From the NCBI GenBank assembly GCA_025352565.1, contig JANXTF010000095.1, forward strand, positions 1 through 64,000: a stretch of 64,000 nt of DNA, written 5' to 3'. Source of the stretch: Rhodospirillales bacterium (GTDB taxonomy: Bacteria > Pseudomonadota > Alphaproteobacteria > Acetobacterales > Acetobacteraceae). Shown here in pieces: positions 8,902-17,413 of the stretch. The notes under the pieces were generated by a model. That model saw only the letters and a program-made list of their open reading frames with translations. It was not told where the DNA came from and ran no database searches. Numbering within the stretch: the first letter of the stretch is position 1; every line of letters begins with the position of its first letter. Position numbers and translations under genes: made by a program.

Positions 8902-10047
8902 TCAGGCCGCCAACGCGAGCAGCTGCTCGTTGCGCGCCACGACATCCATCTCCCTGCCCTCCTGCGCGGCCCCGCCTTGCGAGCCCTGTTGCGTCGGATT
9001 GGCCTGTGTCGAGGTTCCCGCCGGCAAGTCCAGCCACTCATCGGCCTGTGGCGGGATGGGGGGCACCAGGGCGGCCATCTCAGCGATGGTGACCGCGGGC
9101 GGCGTGGCAGGCGACGCGGCCTCCCACAACAGGCAGATCCGGCACCAGCCATCCAGCAGCCATTCGGGGCGTGCCGCCGCCTCGATCAGCCCGGCCGGCC
9201 GTGCCACCCATTCGGCCAGGCCGCGCGGCATCGCCAACCGCGTGCGAACCGCATCGGATGCCCGTCGTGCCAACGACAACGTAAGCTCCGCGTTGGCCAC
9301 GATGAAGGCCGCGGCCCGCGCGTCCGGCGCACCCGCATTGCGCGCCCGCCGGCCGATGGTGTCCGAAAGCTGACCCAGATAGCCGAGGCCACGCGCCACA
9401 AAGCCGCCCGGCCGGTCGCCGAGCCCGCCTTCCAGCTCGGCCACCAGATGCGCCAGGCGTTCCAACGCCGCCGCCACGCCATCCACATCCTGCCCAGTCT
9501 CCAGCGCGATCGGCGCGATGGCCCGTCGCGTCCGCGCCGCGTCGCCCGCGCCGCCCGCGTCGCCAGGGCCGCCGGGGCCGCCGGGGCCGCCAGGAGCGCT
9601 GTCGGCCAGCGCACGCAGCAGCCGCCGATGCGTGTCGGCCACAAGCTGCTCCGATGCAGTCGCGGCGTCGCGCCCAGCCTGTGCCGCCGCCCTTCCGGCA
9701 AATCCCTCCCGCACGACGTTGCGCGTCAGCCGGCGGATTTCCGACGGGATCAGATCGTTGTGCAGCCTGTGATGCGTCTCGATGGCGGTGCCCAGCCGCA
9801 CGTCATGCAGCGTGGGCTTGCATAATTTGCCGACACACTCCCAGTCCACCACATACACGCCCCGCCCGCCGGACGGGTTCGGCACGATGATCTCGATCGA
9901 GCGCCCTGGCCTCGCCGTCCCGCCCAAGGCGGTTGGCCGCATCCGCGCGCCCGCCAGCAGCGGCGTGGTGAACCCCACCGCCAGGCCGCGTTCTCGGAAC
10001 GTGGTTGGCTGGTACGACTGAACGAGCGGCAGGTCGGAATCCGTCAT
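8902..10047 (-). CDS. Unknown protein with Gly-Pro-Gly collagen-like linker, first gene of unknown block
   Basis: The protein is 381 residues and I do not recognise it. The N-terminal part (1-115) looks like a compact domain with IEIIVPNPSGGRGVYVVDWE and CVGKLCKPTLHD (a Cys-x4-Cys pair). A low-complexity linker follows near 150-170, with triplet GGPGGPGGPGD repeats. An alpha-helical middle domain comes next, and the Gln-rich tail contains TQANPTQQGSQGGAAQEG. There is no signal peptide. The architecture of domain, flexible linker and helical domain suggests a scaffold or adaptor, but this is speculative. Confidence 0.68.
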   Translation of the reverse strand: MTDSDLPLVQSYQPTTFRERGLAVGFTTPLLAGARMRPTALGGTARPGRSIEIIVPNPSGGRGVYVVDWECVGKLCKPTLHDVRLGTAIETHHRLHNDLIPSEIRRLTRNVVREGFAGRAAAQAGRDAATASEQLVADTHRRLLRALADSAPGGPGGPGGPGDAGGAGDAARTRRAIAPIALETGQDVDGVAAALERLAHLVAELEGGLGDRPGGFVARGLGYLGQLSDTIGRRARNAGAPDARAAAFIVANAELTLSLARRASDAVRTRLAMPRGLAEWVARPAGLIEAAARPEWLLDGWCRICLLWEAASPATPPAVTIAEMAALVPPIPPQADEWLDLPAGTSTQANPTQQGSQGGAAQEGREMDVVARNEQLLALAA

Positions 10048-10131
10048 TTCGGGCTGGGTCCGTGAGCGGTGATATGCCCCCAGCTTGCGCCGATCCGCTT
10101 AACACGAGGTTACCGGCAGGGCGCCGGCGCC

Positions 10132-10692
10132 TCAGGTCCGCGCGTTCGCCTCGTCGATCAGGTCCTGCGGGATCCAGGCGCGGACCACCTTCCACGCCCC
10201 GTGGGAGATGGCGAGACGCAGGCGCAACGGCTGGTCGGCGGAATCCTGTCCCGGGCACAGGATTTCGATTACGAAGCTGGTCGGCGAATCGAAGAACGCG
10301 TGGCGCAGGTCCGGCACCGACAGGTGGACCGCGTCAGGCTCGGCCGGCTGCAACTGGCGCAAGGTCGCGACGAGGTGCTCGGGCGTCACTTCATGGTCGA
10401 TCACCGAACCCGCGATGCCAGCCATGAACGAGGCGCCGAACGGGGGCAGCGTGTCGGCGGCCCCGCGAGTGCCGACCGCCGCCGGGCCAGCGGATTGATG
10501 CACGCCCACCAGGCCCTCCGCGATATCCTGCTTCAGCCCGGAGCGAACCGAGGTCCAGTCGATCATGCGGCGCAGGGCGGACGCATCGCCGTGCTGCACG
10601 GCCGCTGAAAGGCGCCACACGGCGACGTAGGGCGCCGCCACGTAGGCGAGCGCCAGGAGCAGAAGCGGCGTGAGTGCTCGGCGAACCAACAT
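10132..10692 (-). CDS. DUF2939 family protein
   Basis: The protein is 186 residues. An N-terminal hydrophobic helix (about 8-25) is followed by APYVAVWRLSAAVQHGDASAL and RRMIDWTSVRSGLKQD. This is the characteristic opening of DUF2939 proteins, which are usually membrane-anchored with a soluble periplasmic part. The function of the family is unknown. The gene is on the same strand as gpt (92 bases upstream) and the unknown block (84 bases downstream). Confidence 0.8.
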   Translation of the reverse strand: MLVRRALTPLLLLALAYVAAPYVAVWRLSAAVQHGDASALRRMIDWTSVRSGLKQDIAEGLVGVHQSAGPAAVGTRGAADTLPPFGASFMAGIAGSVIDHEVTPEHLVATLRQLQPAEPDAVHLSVPDLRHAFFDSPTSFVIEILCPGQDSADQPLRLRLAISHGAWKVVRAWIPQDLIDEANART

Positions 10693-10784
10693 TCTCGCAT
10701 TCCCCGCCTGACCGCACGGGTCGCCCCGCGCGCATCCGACAGGTGCATCCTACACGGTCCAACCCCGCGAACGGATGCAAAAAT

Positions 10785-11264
10785 TCAAATCGGGTGTTCC
10801 CGCCGGGCCAGCGGCACCGAGAATTGCGGCTCGGTGTCCCATGGGAACAAGATCCAGGTGTCCTGCGAGACCTCGGTAACGAAGCTGTCGATCAGGTCTT
10901 TCCCGGCGGGCTTGGCGTAGACGCAGGCGAAATGCGCCTTCGGCAGCAGCGCCCGCACCACGCGGGCGGTGCTGCCAGTGTCCACCAGATCGTCCACCAC
11001 CAGGAAGCCGGTGCCATCGCCGGCGGCGACGGGGTACTTGGTGACGACGGGGTCGCCCTTGTGCTCCTCGTCATAGGTCACCACCGAGACACTCTCGATC
11101 AGGCGGATTTCGAGTTCGCGGGCGATGATGGCGGCCGGGATCAGCCCGCCCCGCGTGATCGCCACCACGCCGGTGAACGGGGTGAGAGTGACCAGGCGCC
11201 AGGCCAGGGCGCGGGCGTCGCGATGCAACTGGTCCCAGGTGACGGTGTAGTAATGCGTCGCCAT
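10785..11264 (-). CDS. gpt: Xanthine-guanine phosphoribosyltransferase
   Basis: The protein is 159 residues. The PRPP-binding motif [17 protein letters not shown] lies near 88-104, and [19 protein letters not shown] and [11 protein letters not shown] match XGPRT (Gpt) rather than hypoxanthine PRT. It salvages guanine and xanthine to the monophosphates using PRPP. ATG 11264 directly abuts the stop of the csaA gene (11265-11267), so the two form a coupled pair. Confidence 0.92.
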   Translation of the reverse strand: MATHYYTVTWDQLHRDARALAWRLVTLTPFTGVVAITRGGLIPAAIIARELEIRLIESVSVVTYDEEHKGDPVVTKYPVAAGDGTGFLVVDDLVDTGSTARVVRALLPKAHFACVYAKPAGKDLIDSFVTEVSQDTWILFPWDTEPQFSVPLARREHPI

Positions 11265-11609
11265 TCAGAACATTCTCCCGCCATTGGGCACCCGCAGGTC
11301 GGGGCGGAGCAGCACCACCTCGCCATCCTCATCCGGGGCGCCGAGCGTCAGCACCTCGCTGACGAAGGGGCCAATCTGACGGGGCGGGAAGTTGACCACG
11401 GCCATCACCTGCCGGCCGATCAACTGGTCGGGGCGATAATGGACGGTGATCTGCGCCGAAGAGCGCCGCGTGCCGATCTCGGGGCCGAAATCGATGGTGA
11501 GCTTCCAGGCCGGTTTGCGGGCTTCCGGAAACGGCTGGGCGTCGAGGATGGTGCCGACTCGGATGTCGATACGGTCGAACTCCGCCATGGTTGCGGGACT
11601 GGGTTTCAT
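11265..11609 (-). CDS. csaA: CsaA-type tRNA-binding-domain chaperone
   Basis: The protein is 114 residues. It consists of a single OB-fold tRNA-binding domain with FDRIDIRVGTILDAQPFPEARKP, the repeated pattern KLTIDFGPEIGTRRSSAQIT and the C-terminal PDLRVPNGGRMF. This is the full length of CsaA, a homodimeric export-related chaperone related to the EMAP/Arc1p tRNA-binding domain. It is the first gene of the csaA-gpt pair and divergent from the ggt gene across 112 bases. Confidence 0.9.
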   Translation of the reverse strand: MKPSPATMAEFDRIDIRVGTILDAQPFPEARKPAWKLTIDFGPEIGTRRSSAQITVHYRPDQLIGRQVMAVVNFPPRQIGPFVSEVLTLGAPDEDGEVVLLRPDLRVPNGGRMF

Positions 11610-11721
11610 CTGCCTGCTCCGTTTGTTCCTCGGGTTCCGTCTATCCCGCCTTTCCCGCCGCTTGCCAATGCGGGAGGCGCGGCGCTATGGCCGGCCCTGT
11701 CGTCGGCCAAGGACCCAAAAC

Positions 11722-13320
11722 ATGCGCGATTTCCACTTCCCCGGACGCAGCCCGTCCTACGCCACTTCCGGCATGGCCGCGACCTCGATGCCGGCGGCGA
11801 CGCTGACCGCGCTCGACGTGCTGCGGGCGGGCGGCAACGCGCTGGACGCGGCGGTGGCAGCGGCGGCGGTGCTGTGCGTGATCGAACCGGCCTCGACCGG
11901 GATCGGCGGCGACTGTTTCTGCCTGTACGCGCGTGCCGGCGGCCATCCGGTGGTGGCGATGAACGGCTCGGGCCGCGCGCCGGCGGCCGCCACCATCGAC
12001 TGGTTCGAGGCGCAGGGCATCGCGGCGCTCGACCCGATCTCGGCCCATTCGGTGACGGTGCCGGGCGCCGTCTCGGCCTGGGAGACGTTGCTGGCGGCCC
12101 ACGGCACCAAGGGACTCGATGAGTTGCTGCGCCCGGCCGCCAGGATGGCCGAGGACGGATTTCCGGTGCATTCGCGGGTGGCGCATGACTGGGTGGGCGG
12201 GGTGGCCCGCCTTAAGACGCATGGGTCCGACGCCTTCCTGCCGAACGGCGCGGCCCCGGTCGCGGGCGACATCTTCCGCAACCCGGCGCTGGCGGCAACC
12301 CTGCGCCAGATCGGCCGTGACGGCGCACGGGCATTCTACGAGGGCCCGGTGGCGGCCGGCATGGTGGCGGCGTTGCGCGCGCGCGGCGGGCTGCACACCG
12401 AGGCGGATTTCGCGCGCGGCGGCACGGGAGCCGAGTTCGTGGCGCCGATCACCGCGGGCTGGCACGGCCATGACGTCTGGCAATGTCCGCCGAACGGCTC
12501 GGGGCTGGCGGTGCTGATGATGCTCGGCATCCTCGAAGGCTTCGGCCCGGCCCCGGACGGACCGCTCGGCGTGGTGCGGCTGCATCGGCATCTGGAGGCC
12601 GCACGCCTGGTGTTCCGCGACCGCGACGCGTTCGTGGCGGACCCCGCGCAAATCGAGGTGCCGGTGGCACGCCTGCTGGACCCGGCCTATCTCGACAGCC
12701 TCCGCCGGCTGATCCGCGACGATGTGGCGATGCCGCATTTGCCGGCACCCGGCGAGAGCGCGCTGCCGCCGCATCGCGACACGGTTTACCTCTGCGTGGT
12801 CGATCGCGACGGCAATGCGTGCAGCTTCATCAACTCGCTGTTCCAGGGCTTCGGCTCCGGCATTTTGGCGGCGGACTCGGGCGTGATGCTGCACAATCGC
12901 GGTTTCGGATTCCGGCTGGAGCGCGGCCACCCGAACTGCATCGCGCCGGGCAAGCGGCCGATGCACACGATCATCCCCGGCATGGTGACCAAAGGCGGCG
13001 TGCCGGTGATGCCTTACGGCGTGATGGGCGGCCACTTCCAGCCGATGGGGCAGACGCTGTTCCTGACCAACCATTTCGACTACGGCCTCGACATCCAGGA
13101 GGCGTTGGATTTGCCGCGCATCTTCGCCATCGGCGGCCGGGTCGAGGCCGAGCGCGGCATTCCGGCCGACCTGCTGGCGGCGCTGGCGCGGATGGGCCAT
13201 GTGGTGGCGCCGGTGGAAAATCCGCATGGTGGAGGGCAGGCGATCTGGATCGACCATGCGCGCGGCTGCCTGGTGGGCGGCTCGGACCCGCGCAAGGACG
13301 GCATGGCGCTCGGCTACTGA
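11722..13320 (+). CDS. Gamma-glutamyltransferase family protein
   Basis: The protein is 532 residues. It carries GGNALDAAVAAAAVLCVIEP and STGIGGDCFCL in the large subunit. The cleavage/nucleophile region follows as DTVYLCVVDRDGNACSFINS with the expected Thr near 354, then FGSGI. As in other Ntn hydrolases of this family, it should self-cleave at the Thr. No clear N-terminal signal peptide is present (MRDFHFPGRSPSYATSG), so this may be a cytoplasmic acylase-like relative rather than a periplasmic GGT. The TGA stop lies inside a 14-bp duplicated unit. Confidence 0.88.
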   Translation: MRDFHFPGRSPSYATSGMAATSMPAATLTALDVLRAGGNALDAAVAAAAVLCVIEPASTGIGGDCFCLYARAGGHPVVAMNGSGRAPAAATIDWFEAQGIAALDPISAHSVTVPGAVSAWETLLAAHGTKGLDELLRPAARMAEDGFPVHSRVAHDWVGGVARLKTHGSDAFLPNGAAPVAGDIFRNPALAATLRQIGRDGARAFYEGPVAAGMVAALRARGGLHTEADFARGGTGAEFVAPITAGWHGHDVWQCPPNGSGLAVLMMLGILEGFGPAPDGPLGVVRLHRHLEAARLVFRDRDAFVADPAQIEVPVARLLDPAYLDSLRRLIRDDVAMPHLPAPGESALPPHRDTVYLCVVDRDGNACSFINSLFQGFGSGILAADSGVMLHNRGFGFRLERGHPNCIAPGKRPMHTIIPGMVTKGGVPVMPYGVMGGHFQPMGQTLFLTNHFDYGLDIQEALDLPRIFAIGGRVEAERGIPADLLAALARMGHVVAPVENPHGGGQAIWIDHARGCLVGGSDPRKDGMALGY

Positions 13321-13338
13321 TGCCCGGCTACTGATGCC
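13311..13338. repeat. 14-bp tandem duplication over a stop codon
   Basis: Two perfect copies of CGGCTACTGATGCC occur at 13311-13324 and 13325-13338. The first contains the TGA stop of the gamma-glutamyltransferase gene. Confidence 0.85.
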
Positions 13339-13370
13339 CGGGCCGGCACGCGGGGTTCGTGGAAACCTCG

Positions 13371-15458
13371 CTACTCCGCCGCCACGCTGAACGCGGGCAT
13401 TTCGGCCGCCACCGCCCGCACCCAGACCGCCGTGTCGTGGAACACGGCGCCCCCGGCGGGCAGGGCCGGATCGTCGCTGACCAGCGCGTTGATGCCGACC
13501 CCGCCCTCGAAATCGCCGTTGGGCCAGACGCTCTCGACCACCACCACGCCGGGCAACTGGCCCGCGACGATCTGCGCGTGAACCACCACTTCGCCCAGCG
13601 CGTTGCCCAGCCGCACCCGGCCGCCTTCCACGGCACCGATGCGCGCCGCGTCGGCCGGATGCAGCTTCGCGGTGGGGCGGCCCTCCCGTTTCCGCGCGGT
13701 GGGGGTTTCGGTGAAGCTGGTGTTGAGGAACTGCCGCGCGGGGGCGGTGACCAGGCGGAACGGCCGGTCGGGCGTGGCGGCGTCGATCACCGCCTGATGG
13801 TCCGGCAGGCTGGGCATGGTCGCGTGGTGCTTGCCGATCGCGGCCCAATCGGGGGCGAAGCGGAACTTGCCGTCCTGGTGGCCGAAGCCGTCGAGGAAGT
13901 GGCTGGCGCGGAACGAAGGCTGCGCGTCGATCCAACGCCGGGCGATGACCTCCTCGGCGCCGGGCCAGCCGGAGCGGCGCAAGGTGGCGTCGATCAACTC
14001 CATCGCGGTCATGTCGAAGCCCGCGTGGCGCGCGCCGAGGCGGTGGGCGAGCGCGCAGATCACCGCATGGTTGGAGCGGCATTCGCCCGGCGGCTCGATC
14101 AGCTTGGGACCGATCTGGATGTGGCTGTGGCCGCCGGCCTGGTAGAGGTCGTCATGCTCCATGAACATCGTGGCCGGCAGCACGATGTCGGCATGGCGGG
14201 CGGTCTCGGTCATGAACTGCTCATGGACCGCCACGAACAGGTCTTCCCGCATGAACCCGCGGCGGACCTTGTTGCTGTCGGGCGCCACGACGACCGGGTT
14301 CACATTCTGGATCAGCAGCGCATGGACCTGCGGGCCGTCGCCCAACTCGGTCCGGTCGCCGGTCAGCACCGCGCCGATGCGGCTCATGTCCATCACGCGC
14401 GTGGACGGGTCGCGCAGGTCGCTGCCCTCGATCAGCGTCTTGTCCCAGCGGTAGATGCCGCGATTGTTCCAGAATGCGCCGCCGCCCACGTGCTTCCAGG
14501 CGCCGGTGACGGCCGGCAGGCAGGTGACGGCGTGCAGGTTGGCCGCCCCGTTGCGCATCCGCGAGAAGCCGTAGCCCAGGCGGATGAAGCTGCGCGCGGT
14601 GCCGTTGTAGAGGCGCGCGAACGCCTCGATCTCCGCCACGGTCAGCCCGGTGATTTCGGACGCCCAGGCCGGGTCGCGGGTCGCGAAATGCGCCGCCAGC
14701 ATGTCGGCATCGGTGTCGGCGTATTGCGCGAGATAGGCACGGTCGGCGAAGCCGTCGCGGAATGCCGCGTGCATCACGGCGCAGGCCAGCGCGCCATCGG
14801 TGCCGGGACGCAGCGCGAGGTGCATGTCGGCCACCGCGGCCGTGCCGGTGCGGTACGGGTCGATCACCACCAGCTTGGCGCCGCGCCCCTTCCGCGCGCG
14901 CGCCACGTGGGTCATGACATTGACCTGCGTGTTCACCGGGTTGCCGCCCCAACTCACGATCAGATCCGATTGCGCCATCTCGCGCGGGTCGCTCCCTGTG
15001 GTGAAGCCCACGCCGGCCTGCCATCCGGCCTCGCACACCAGCGAGCAGATGGTGTTGAGCTGCCGCGAATAGCCCATGGCGTGACGCAGCCGGTGGATGC
15101 CGTCGCGCTGCACCAGCCCCATGGTCCCCGCGAAGTAGTAGGGCCACACCGATTGCGCGCCGTGCTTCGTGGTGCTGGCGGCGAACGCGCCGGCGACGCG
15201 GTCGAGCGCGTCGTCCCAGCCGATCTCGCGGAACTGGCCGGAACCTTTCGGGCCGGTTCGCAGCAGCGGCGTCGTCAGCCGGTCCGGGTGATGGATGCGC
15301 TCGGCGTAGCGCGCGACCTTCGAGCAGATGACCCCGGCGGTATAATCGTTGTCGCCGCCGCGCACCGCGCCGATGCGGGCACCGTCGAGCACCTCGACAT
15401 CGAGCGCGCAGGTGGAGGGGCAGTCATGCGGGCAGACGGAGTGGCGGGTTTCGCTCAT
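13371..15458 (-). CDS. Molybdopterin-dependent oxidoreductase, DMSO reductase superfamily
   Basis: The protein is 695 residues from ATG 15458; a longer start 12 codons upstream exists but lacks the family beginning. An N-terminal [4Fe-4S] motif CPHDCPSTC is followed at about 27 residues by VICSKV. Molybdopterin-binding segments then follow, with VSWGGNPVNTQVN, VVIDPYRTGTA and QNVNPVVVAPD. The C-terminal dinucleotide-binding domain carries PTAKLHPADAARIGAVEGG. There is no twin-arginine signal, so it is probably cytoplasmic. The electron acceptor and substrate are not deducible. It is divergent from a ModE-like regulator 65 bases away, which suggests molybdenum-linked control. Confidence 0.88.
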   Translation of the reverse strand: MSETRHSVCPHDCPSTCALDVEVLDGARIGAVRGGDNDYTAGVICSKVARYAERIHHPDRLTTPLLRTGPKGSGQFREIGWDDALDRVAGAFAASTTKHGAQSVWPYYFAGTMGLVQRDGIHRLRHAMGYSRQLNTICSLVCEAGWQAGVGFTTGSDPREMAQSDLIVSWGGNPVNTQVNVMTHVARARKGRGAKLVVIDPYRTGTAAVADMHLALRPGTDGALACAVMHAAFRDGFADRAYLAQYADTDADMLAAHFATRDPAWASEITGLTVAEIEAFARLYNGTARSFIRLGYGFSRMRNGAANLHAVTCLPAVTGAWKHVGGGAFWNNRGIYRWDKTLIEGSDLRDPSTRVMDMSRIGAVLTGDRTELGDGPQVHALLIQNVNPVVVAPDSNKVRRGFMREDLFVAVHEQFMTETARHADIVLPATMFMEHDDLYQAGGHSHIQIGPKLIEPPGECRSNHAVICALAHRLGARHAGFDMTAMELIDATLRRSGWPGAEEVIARRWIDAQPSFRASHFLDGFGHQDGKFRFAPDWAAIGKHHATMPSLPDHQAVIDAATPDRPFRLVTAPARQFLNTSFTETPTARKREGRPTAKLHPADAARIGAVEGGRVRLGNALGEVVVHAQIVAGQLPGVVVVESVWPNGDFEGGVGINALVSDDPALPAGGAVFHDTAVWVRAVAAEMPAFSVAAE

Positions 15459-15523
15459 GGCCCGAGAATGCGACGGCACGGCCGCGCTTGGCAATTTGCC
15501 TGTGCGGGGCGAGGCTGCGCCGC

Positions 15524-15997
15524 ATGGCCGTGATCCCCTCCCGCTCGAAGCCCGCCCCGCCCGATGCGGGCCCGCGTCTTGTGCTCCGCATCGACCTCGC
15601 CGGGGGCGCCCGCATCGGCCCAGGCAAGATCGCGCTGCTCGAGGCGATCGCGTCCGCCGGCTCGATTTCGGGCGGCGGGCGGGCGCTGAAAATGTCGTAT
15701 CGCCGCGCCTGGGAGCTGGTGGAGGATCTCAACCGCCATTTCGGCACGCCGGTGGTGGCGACCGCCGCCGGCGGCAGCGGCGGCGGCGGCGCGCGGTTGA
15801 CGGAAGCGGGCGCGCTGCTGGTGCGGGCCTATCGCGCGATCGAGACGGCGGCGGCCGATTCCGCGGCGCCGCATCTGGCGGCGTTCGGATCGGCGCCTCG
15901 CCCGCCCTCGCCCTCCGCCTCCGGGGCGCCTCCCCAGGAAGCAGAGCGGAGCGCGCGGGTCAGATGTAGTGCTCGGCCAACGGCGCGAAGCCGTTGA
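15524..15997 (+). CDS. ModE-like winged-helix regulator lacking molybdate-binding domains
   Basis: The protein is 157 residues from ATG 15524. The core matches the N-terminal domain of ModE and related LysR-type winged helices: IGPGKIALLEAIASAGSIS, MSYRRAWELVEDLN and a C-terminal wing with LTEAGALLVRAYRAIE. There is no TOBE/molybdate-binding domain. The last 40 residues are Pro/Ser/Arg-rich and look non-globular. The 3' end overlaps the opposite-strand decarboxylase by 38 bases, so the tail may be read-through sequence. The divergent placement next to a molybdoenzyme supports a role in its regulation. Confidence 0.75.
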   Translation: MAVIPSRSKPAPPDAGPRLVLRIDLAGGARIGPGKIALLEAIASAGSISGGGRALKMSYRRAWELVEDLNRHFGTPVVATAAGGSGGGGARLTEAGALLVRAYRAIETAAADSAAPHLAAFGSAPRPPSPSASGAPPQEAERSARVRCSARPTARSR

Positions 15998-17090
15998 ACC
16001 TTTGGCTGGCGTAGGTGGTGACGTAGGCGCCGGCGGCCAGCAACTCGACGCGGTCGCCGCAGGCCAGTGCCTCCGGCAGGCGGTAATTGCTGCGTTCGTA
16101 CAGGATGTCCGCGCCATCGCAGGTGGGGCCGGCGATGGCGACCGGCCCGGTGGCGCCGCCGTCATGCGGGGTCTGGAAGCGGTACTTGATCGACTCGCCC
16201 TCGGTCTCGGCGAGCCCGCCGAAGCGGCCGATGTCGAGATACACCCAGCGGACCGGGTCGGCCGGCTCGCGACGGCTCACCAGCACCACCTCCGCGCTGA
16301 CCACGCCCGCGTCGCCCACGATGAACCGGCCCGGCTCGACCAGTATCTCGGGCAGGTTGTTGCCGAAATGGGAGGTCATGGCGTGCATGATGGCATCGGC
16401 GAAGCGGTCGATGCCGGGCACCTCGTCGCGGTAGCGGACGGGAAAGCCGCCGCCCAGGTTGATCATGCGGATATCGACGCCGCTGTCGCGCAGGTCGGTG
16501 AACAGCATGGCCACCTTGCCGATCGCGGTCTCGTAGGCGTCGGTGCCGGTCTGCTGGCTGCCGACGTGGAACGACAGGCCGTACGGGTCGAGCCCGAGTT
16601 CGGCCGCGCGGACCATCAATGCCCTGGCCTGGCCGACACTGGTGCCGAATTTGCGCGAGAGCGGCCACTCGGCGCCCGCGTTCTCGACCAGGATGCGGCA
16701 GTAGACGCGGGCGCCCGGCGCGTGGACGGCCAGCTTGCCCAGCTCCTCGGCGCTGTCGAAGGCGAACATGTCCACGCCCGCCGCATGGGCGCGCTGGATC
16801 GCCGAGATCTTCTTGATGGTGTTGCCGTAGCTGATCCGCCCGGCCGGCGCCCCAGCCGCGAGGCACATCTCGATCTCCTCGAAACTCGCGGCATCGAAGC
16901 TGCTGTCGAGTCCGACCAGCCGCTCCAGCACCGGCATCGCCGGGTTGGCCTTCACGGCGTAATAGATGCGGGCCAGCGGCATCGCGTCCGCGAGCGCCCT
17001 GAAATTTTCCGCGACCCGGTCGATATCCACCACCAGGCACGGCGTGGCCGGTGCCTGGGACGCCAGAAAACGGGCGATTTTGGGTGTCAT
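15960..17090 (-). CDS. Type III PLP-dependent ornithine/lysine/diaminopimelate-type decarboxylase, probably ornithine decarboxylase
   Basis: The protein is 376 residues from ATG 17090, whose ribosome site GGAGG (17101-17105) is 10 bases away. A second ATG at 17099 sits one base from that site and is less likely. PLP lysine is in ARIYYAVKANP (near residue 47). The alanine-racemase-like barrel has LSFHVGSQQ and NLGGGFPVRY, phosphate-binding VEPGRF and catalytic Cys in GPTCDGADILYE. These match eukaryote-like ornithine decarboxylases, which make putrescine. An arginine or lysine preference cannot be excluded. Confidence 0.87.
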   Translation of the reverse strand: MTPKIARFLASQAPATPCLVVDIDRVAENFRALADAMPLARIYYAVKANPAMPVLERLVGLDSSFDAASFEEIEMCLAAGAPAGRISYGNTIKKISAIQRAHAAGVDMFAFDSAEELGKLAVHAPGARVYCRILVENAGAEWPLSRKFGTSVGQARALMVRAAELGLDPYGLSFHVGSQQTGTDAYETAIGKVAMLFTDLRDSGVDIRMINLGGGFPVRYRDEVPGIDRFADAIMHAMTSHFGNNLPEILVEPGRFIVGDAGVVSAEVVLVSRREPADPVRWVYLDIGRFGGLAETEGESIKYRFQTPHDGGATGPVAIAGPTCDGADILYERSNYRLPEALACGDRVELLAAGAYVTTYASQRFNGFAPLAEHYI

Positions 17091-17113
17091 CGCGCACATG
17101 CCTCCGATAGCGA

Positions 17114-17138
17114 GGGCCGCCCGTGAAGACGGCGGCCC
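17114..17138 (-). other. GC-rich hairpin just upstream of decarboxylase ribosome site
   Basis: GGGCCGCC (17114-17121), a 9-base loop and GGCGGCCC (17131-17138) form an eight-pair stem. It ends about 8 bases before the GGAGG of the decarboxylase mRNA. Polyamine genes are often controlled in their 5' leaders, so this is a reasonable place for control, but no known riboswitch consensus was recognised. Confidence 0.5.
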
Positions 17139-17413
17139 AGGATTGACGAAACGGTCGAACGAACCAGCGACCAGACCTAAAACCCCCGCCGGAAAACCCG
17201 GGGACCCGGAGTGCCAGAACGCTTGACGTCGTTGCGTAACCCGAGGGGTGTGGTCCAGGAGGCCAGAGGCACGTGCGTTGCTGCGTGAGCGGCGAAATAG
17301 GGACGCCTCCCGCGTCGCGCAAGGGATTTCTTTTGGTGCGCCCGCCGCGCGGTTTCGCGCTACCGTGCAGCCGCCGCCGCCACCTCTCTCACGCCACGTT
17401 CCGGGTCCTCGAA
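17139..17413. other. Intergenic region between divergent decarboxylase and YihY genes
   Basis: About 275 bases hold the promoters of two divergent genes. I see no convincing small gene, RNA gene or operator. A TTGACG hexamer at 17223-17228 (plus strand) has no good -10 partner. Confidence 0.4.

Noticed and set aside
11641-14082. 813-codon open frame on the minus strand across the gamma-glutamyltransferase gene
   Set aside because: No recognisable domain; composition is that of a shadow frame (Arg/His/Gly-rich), and both overlapping genes are well supported.
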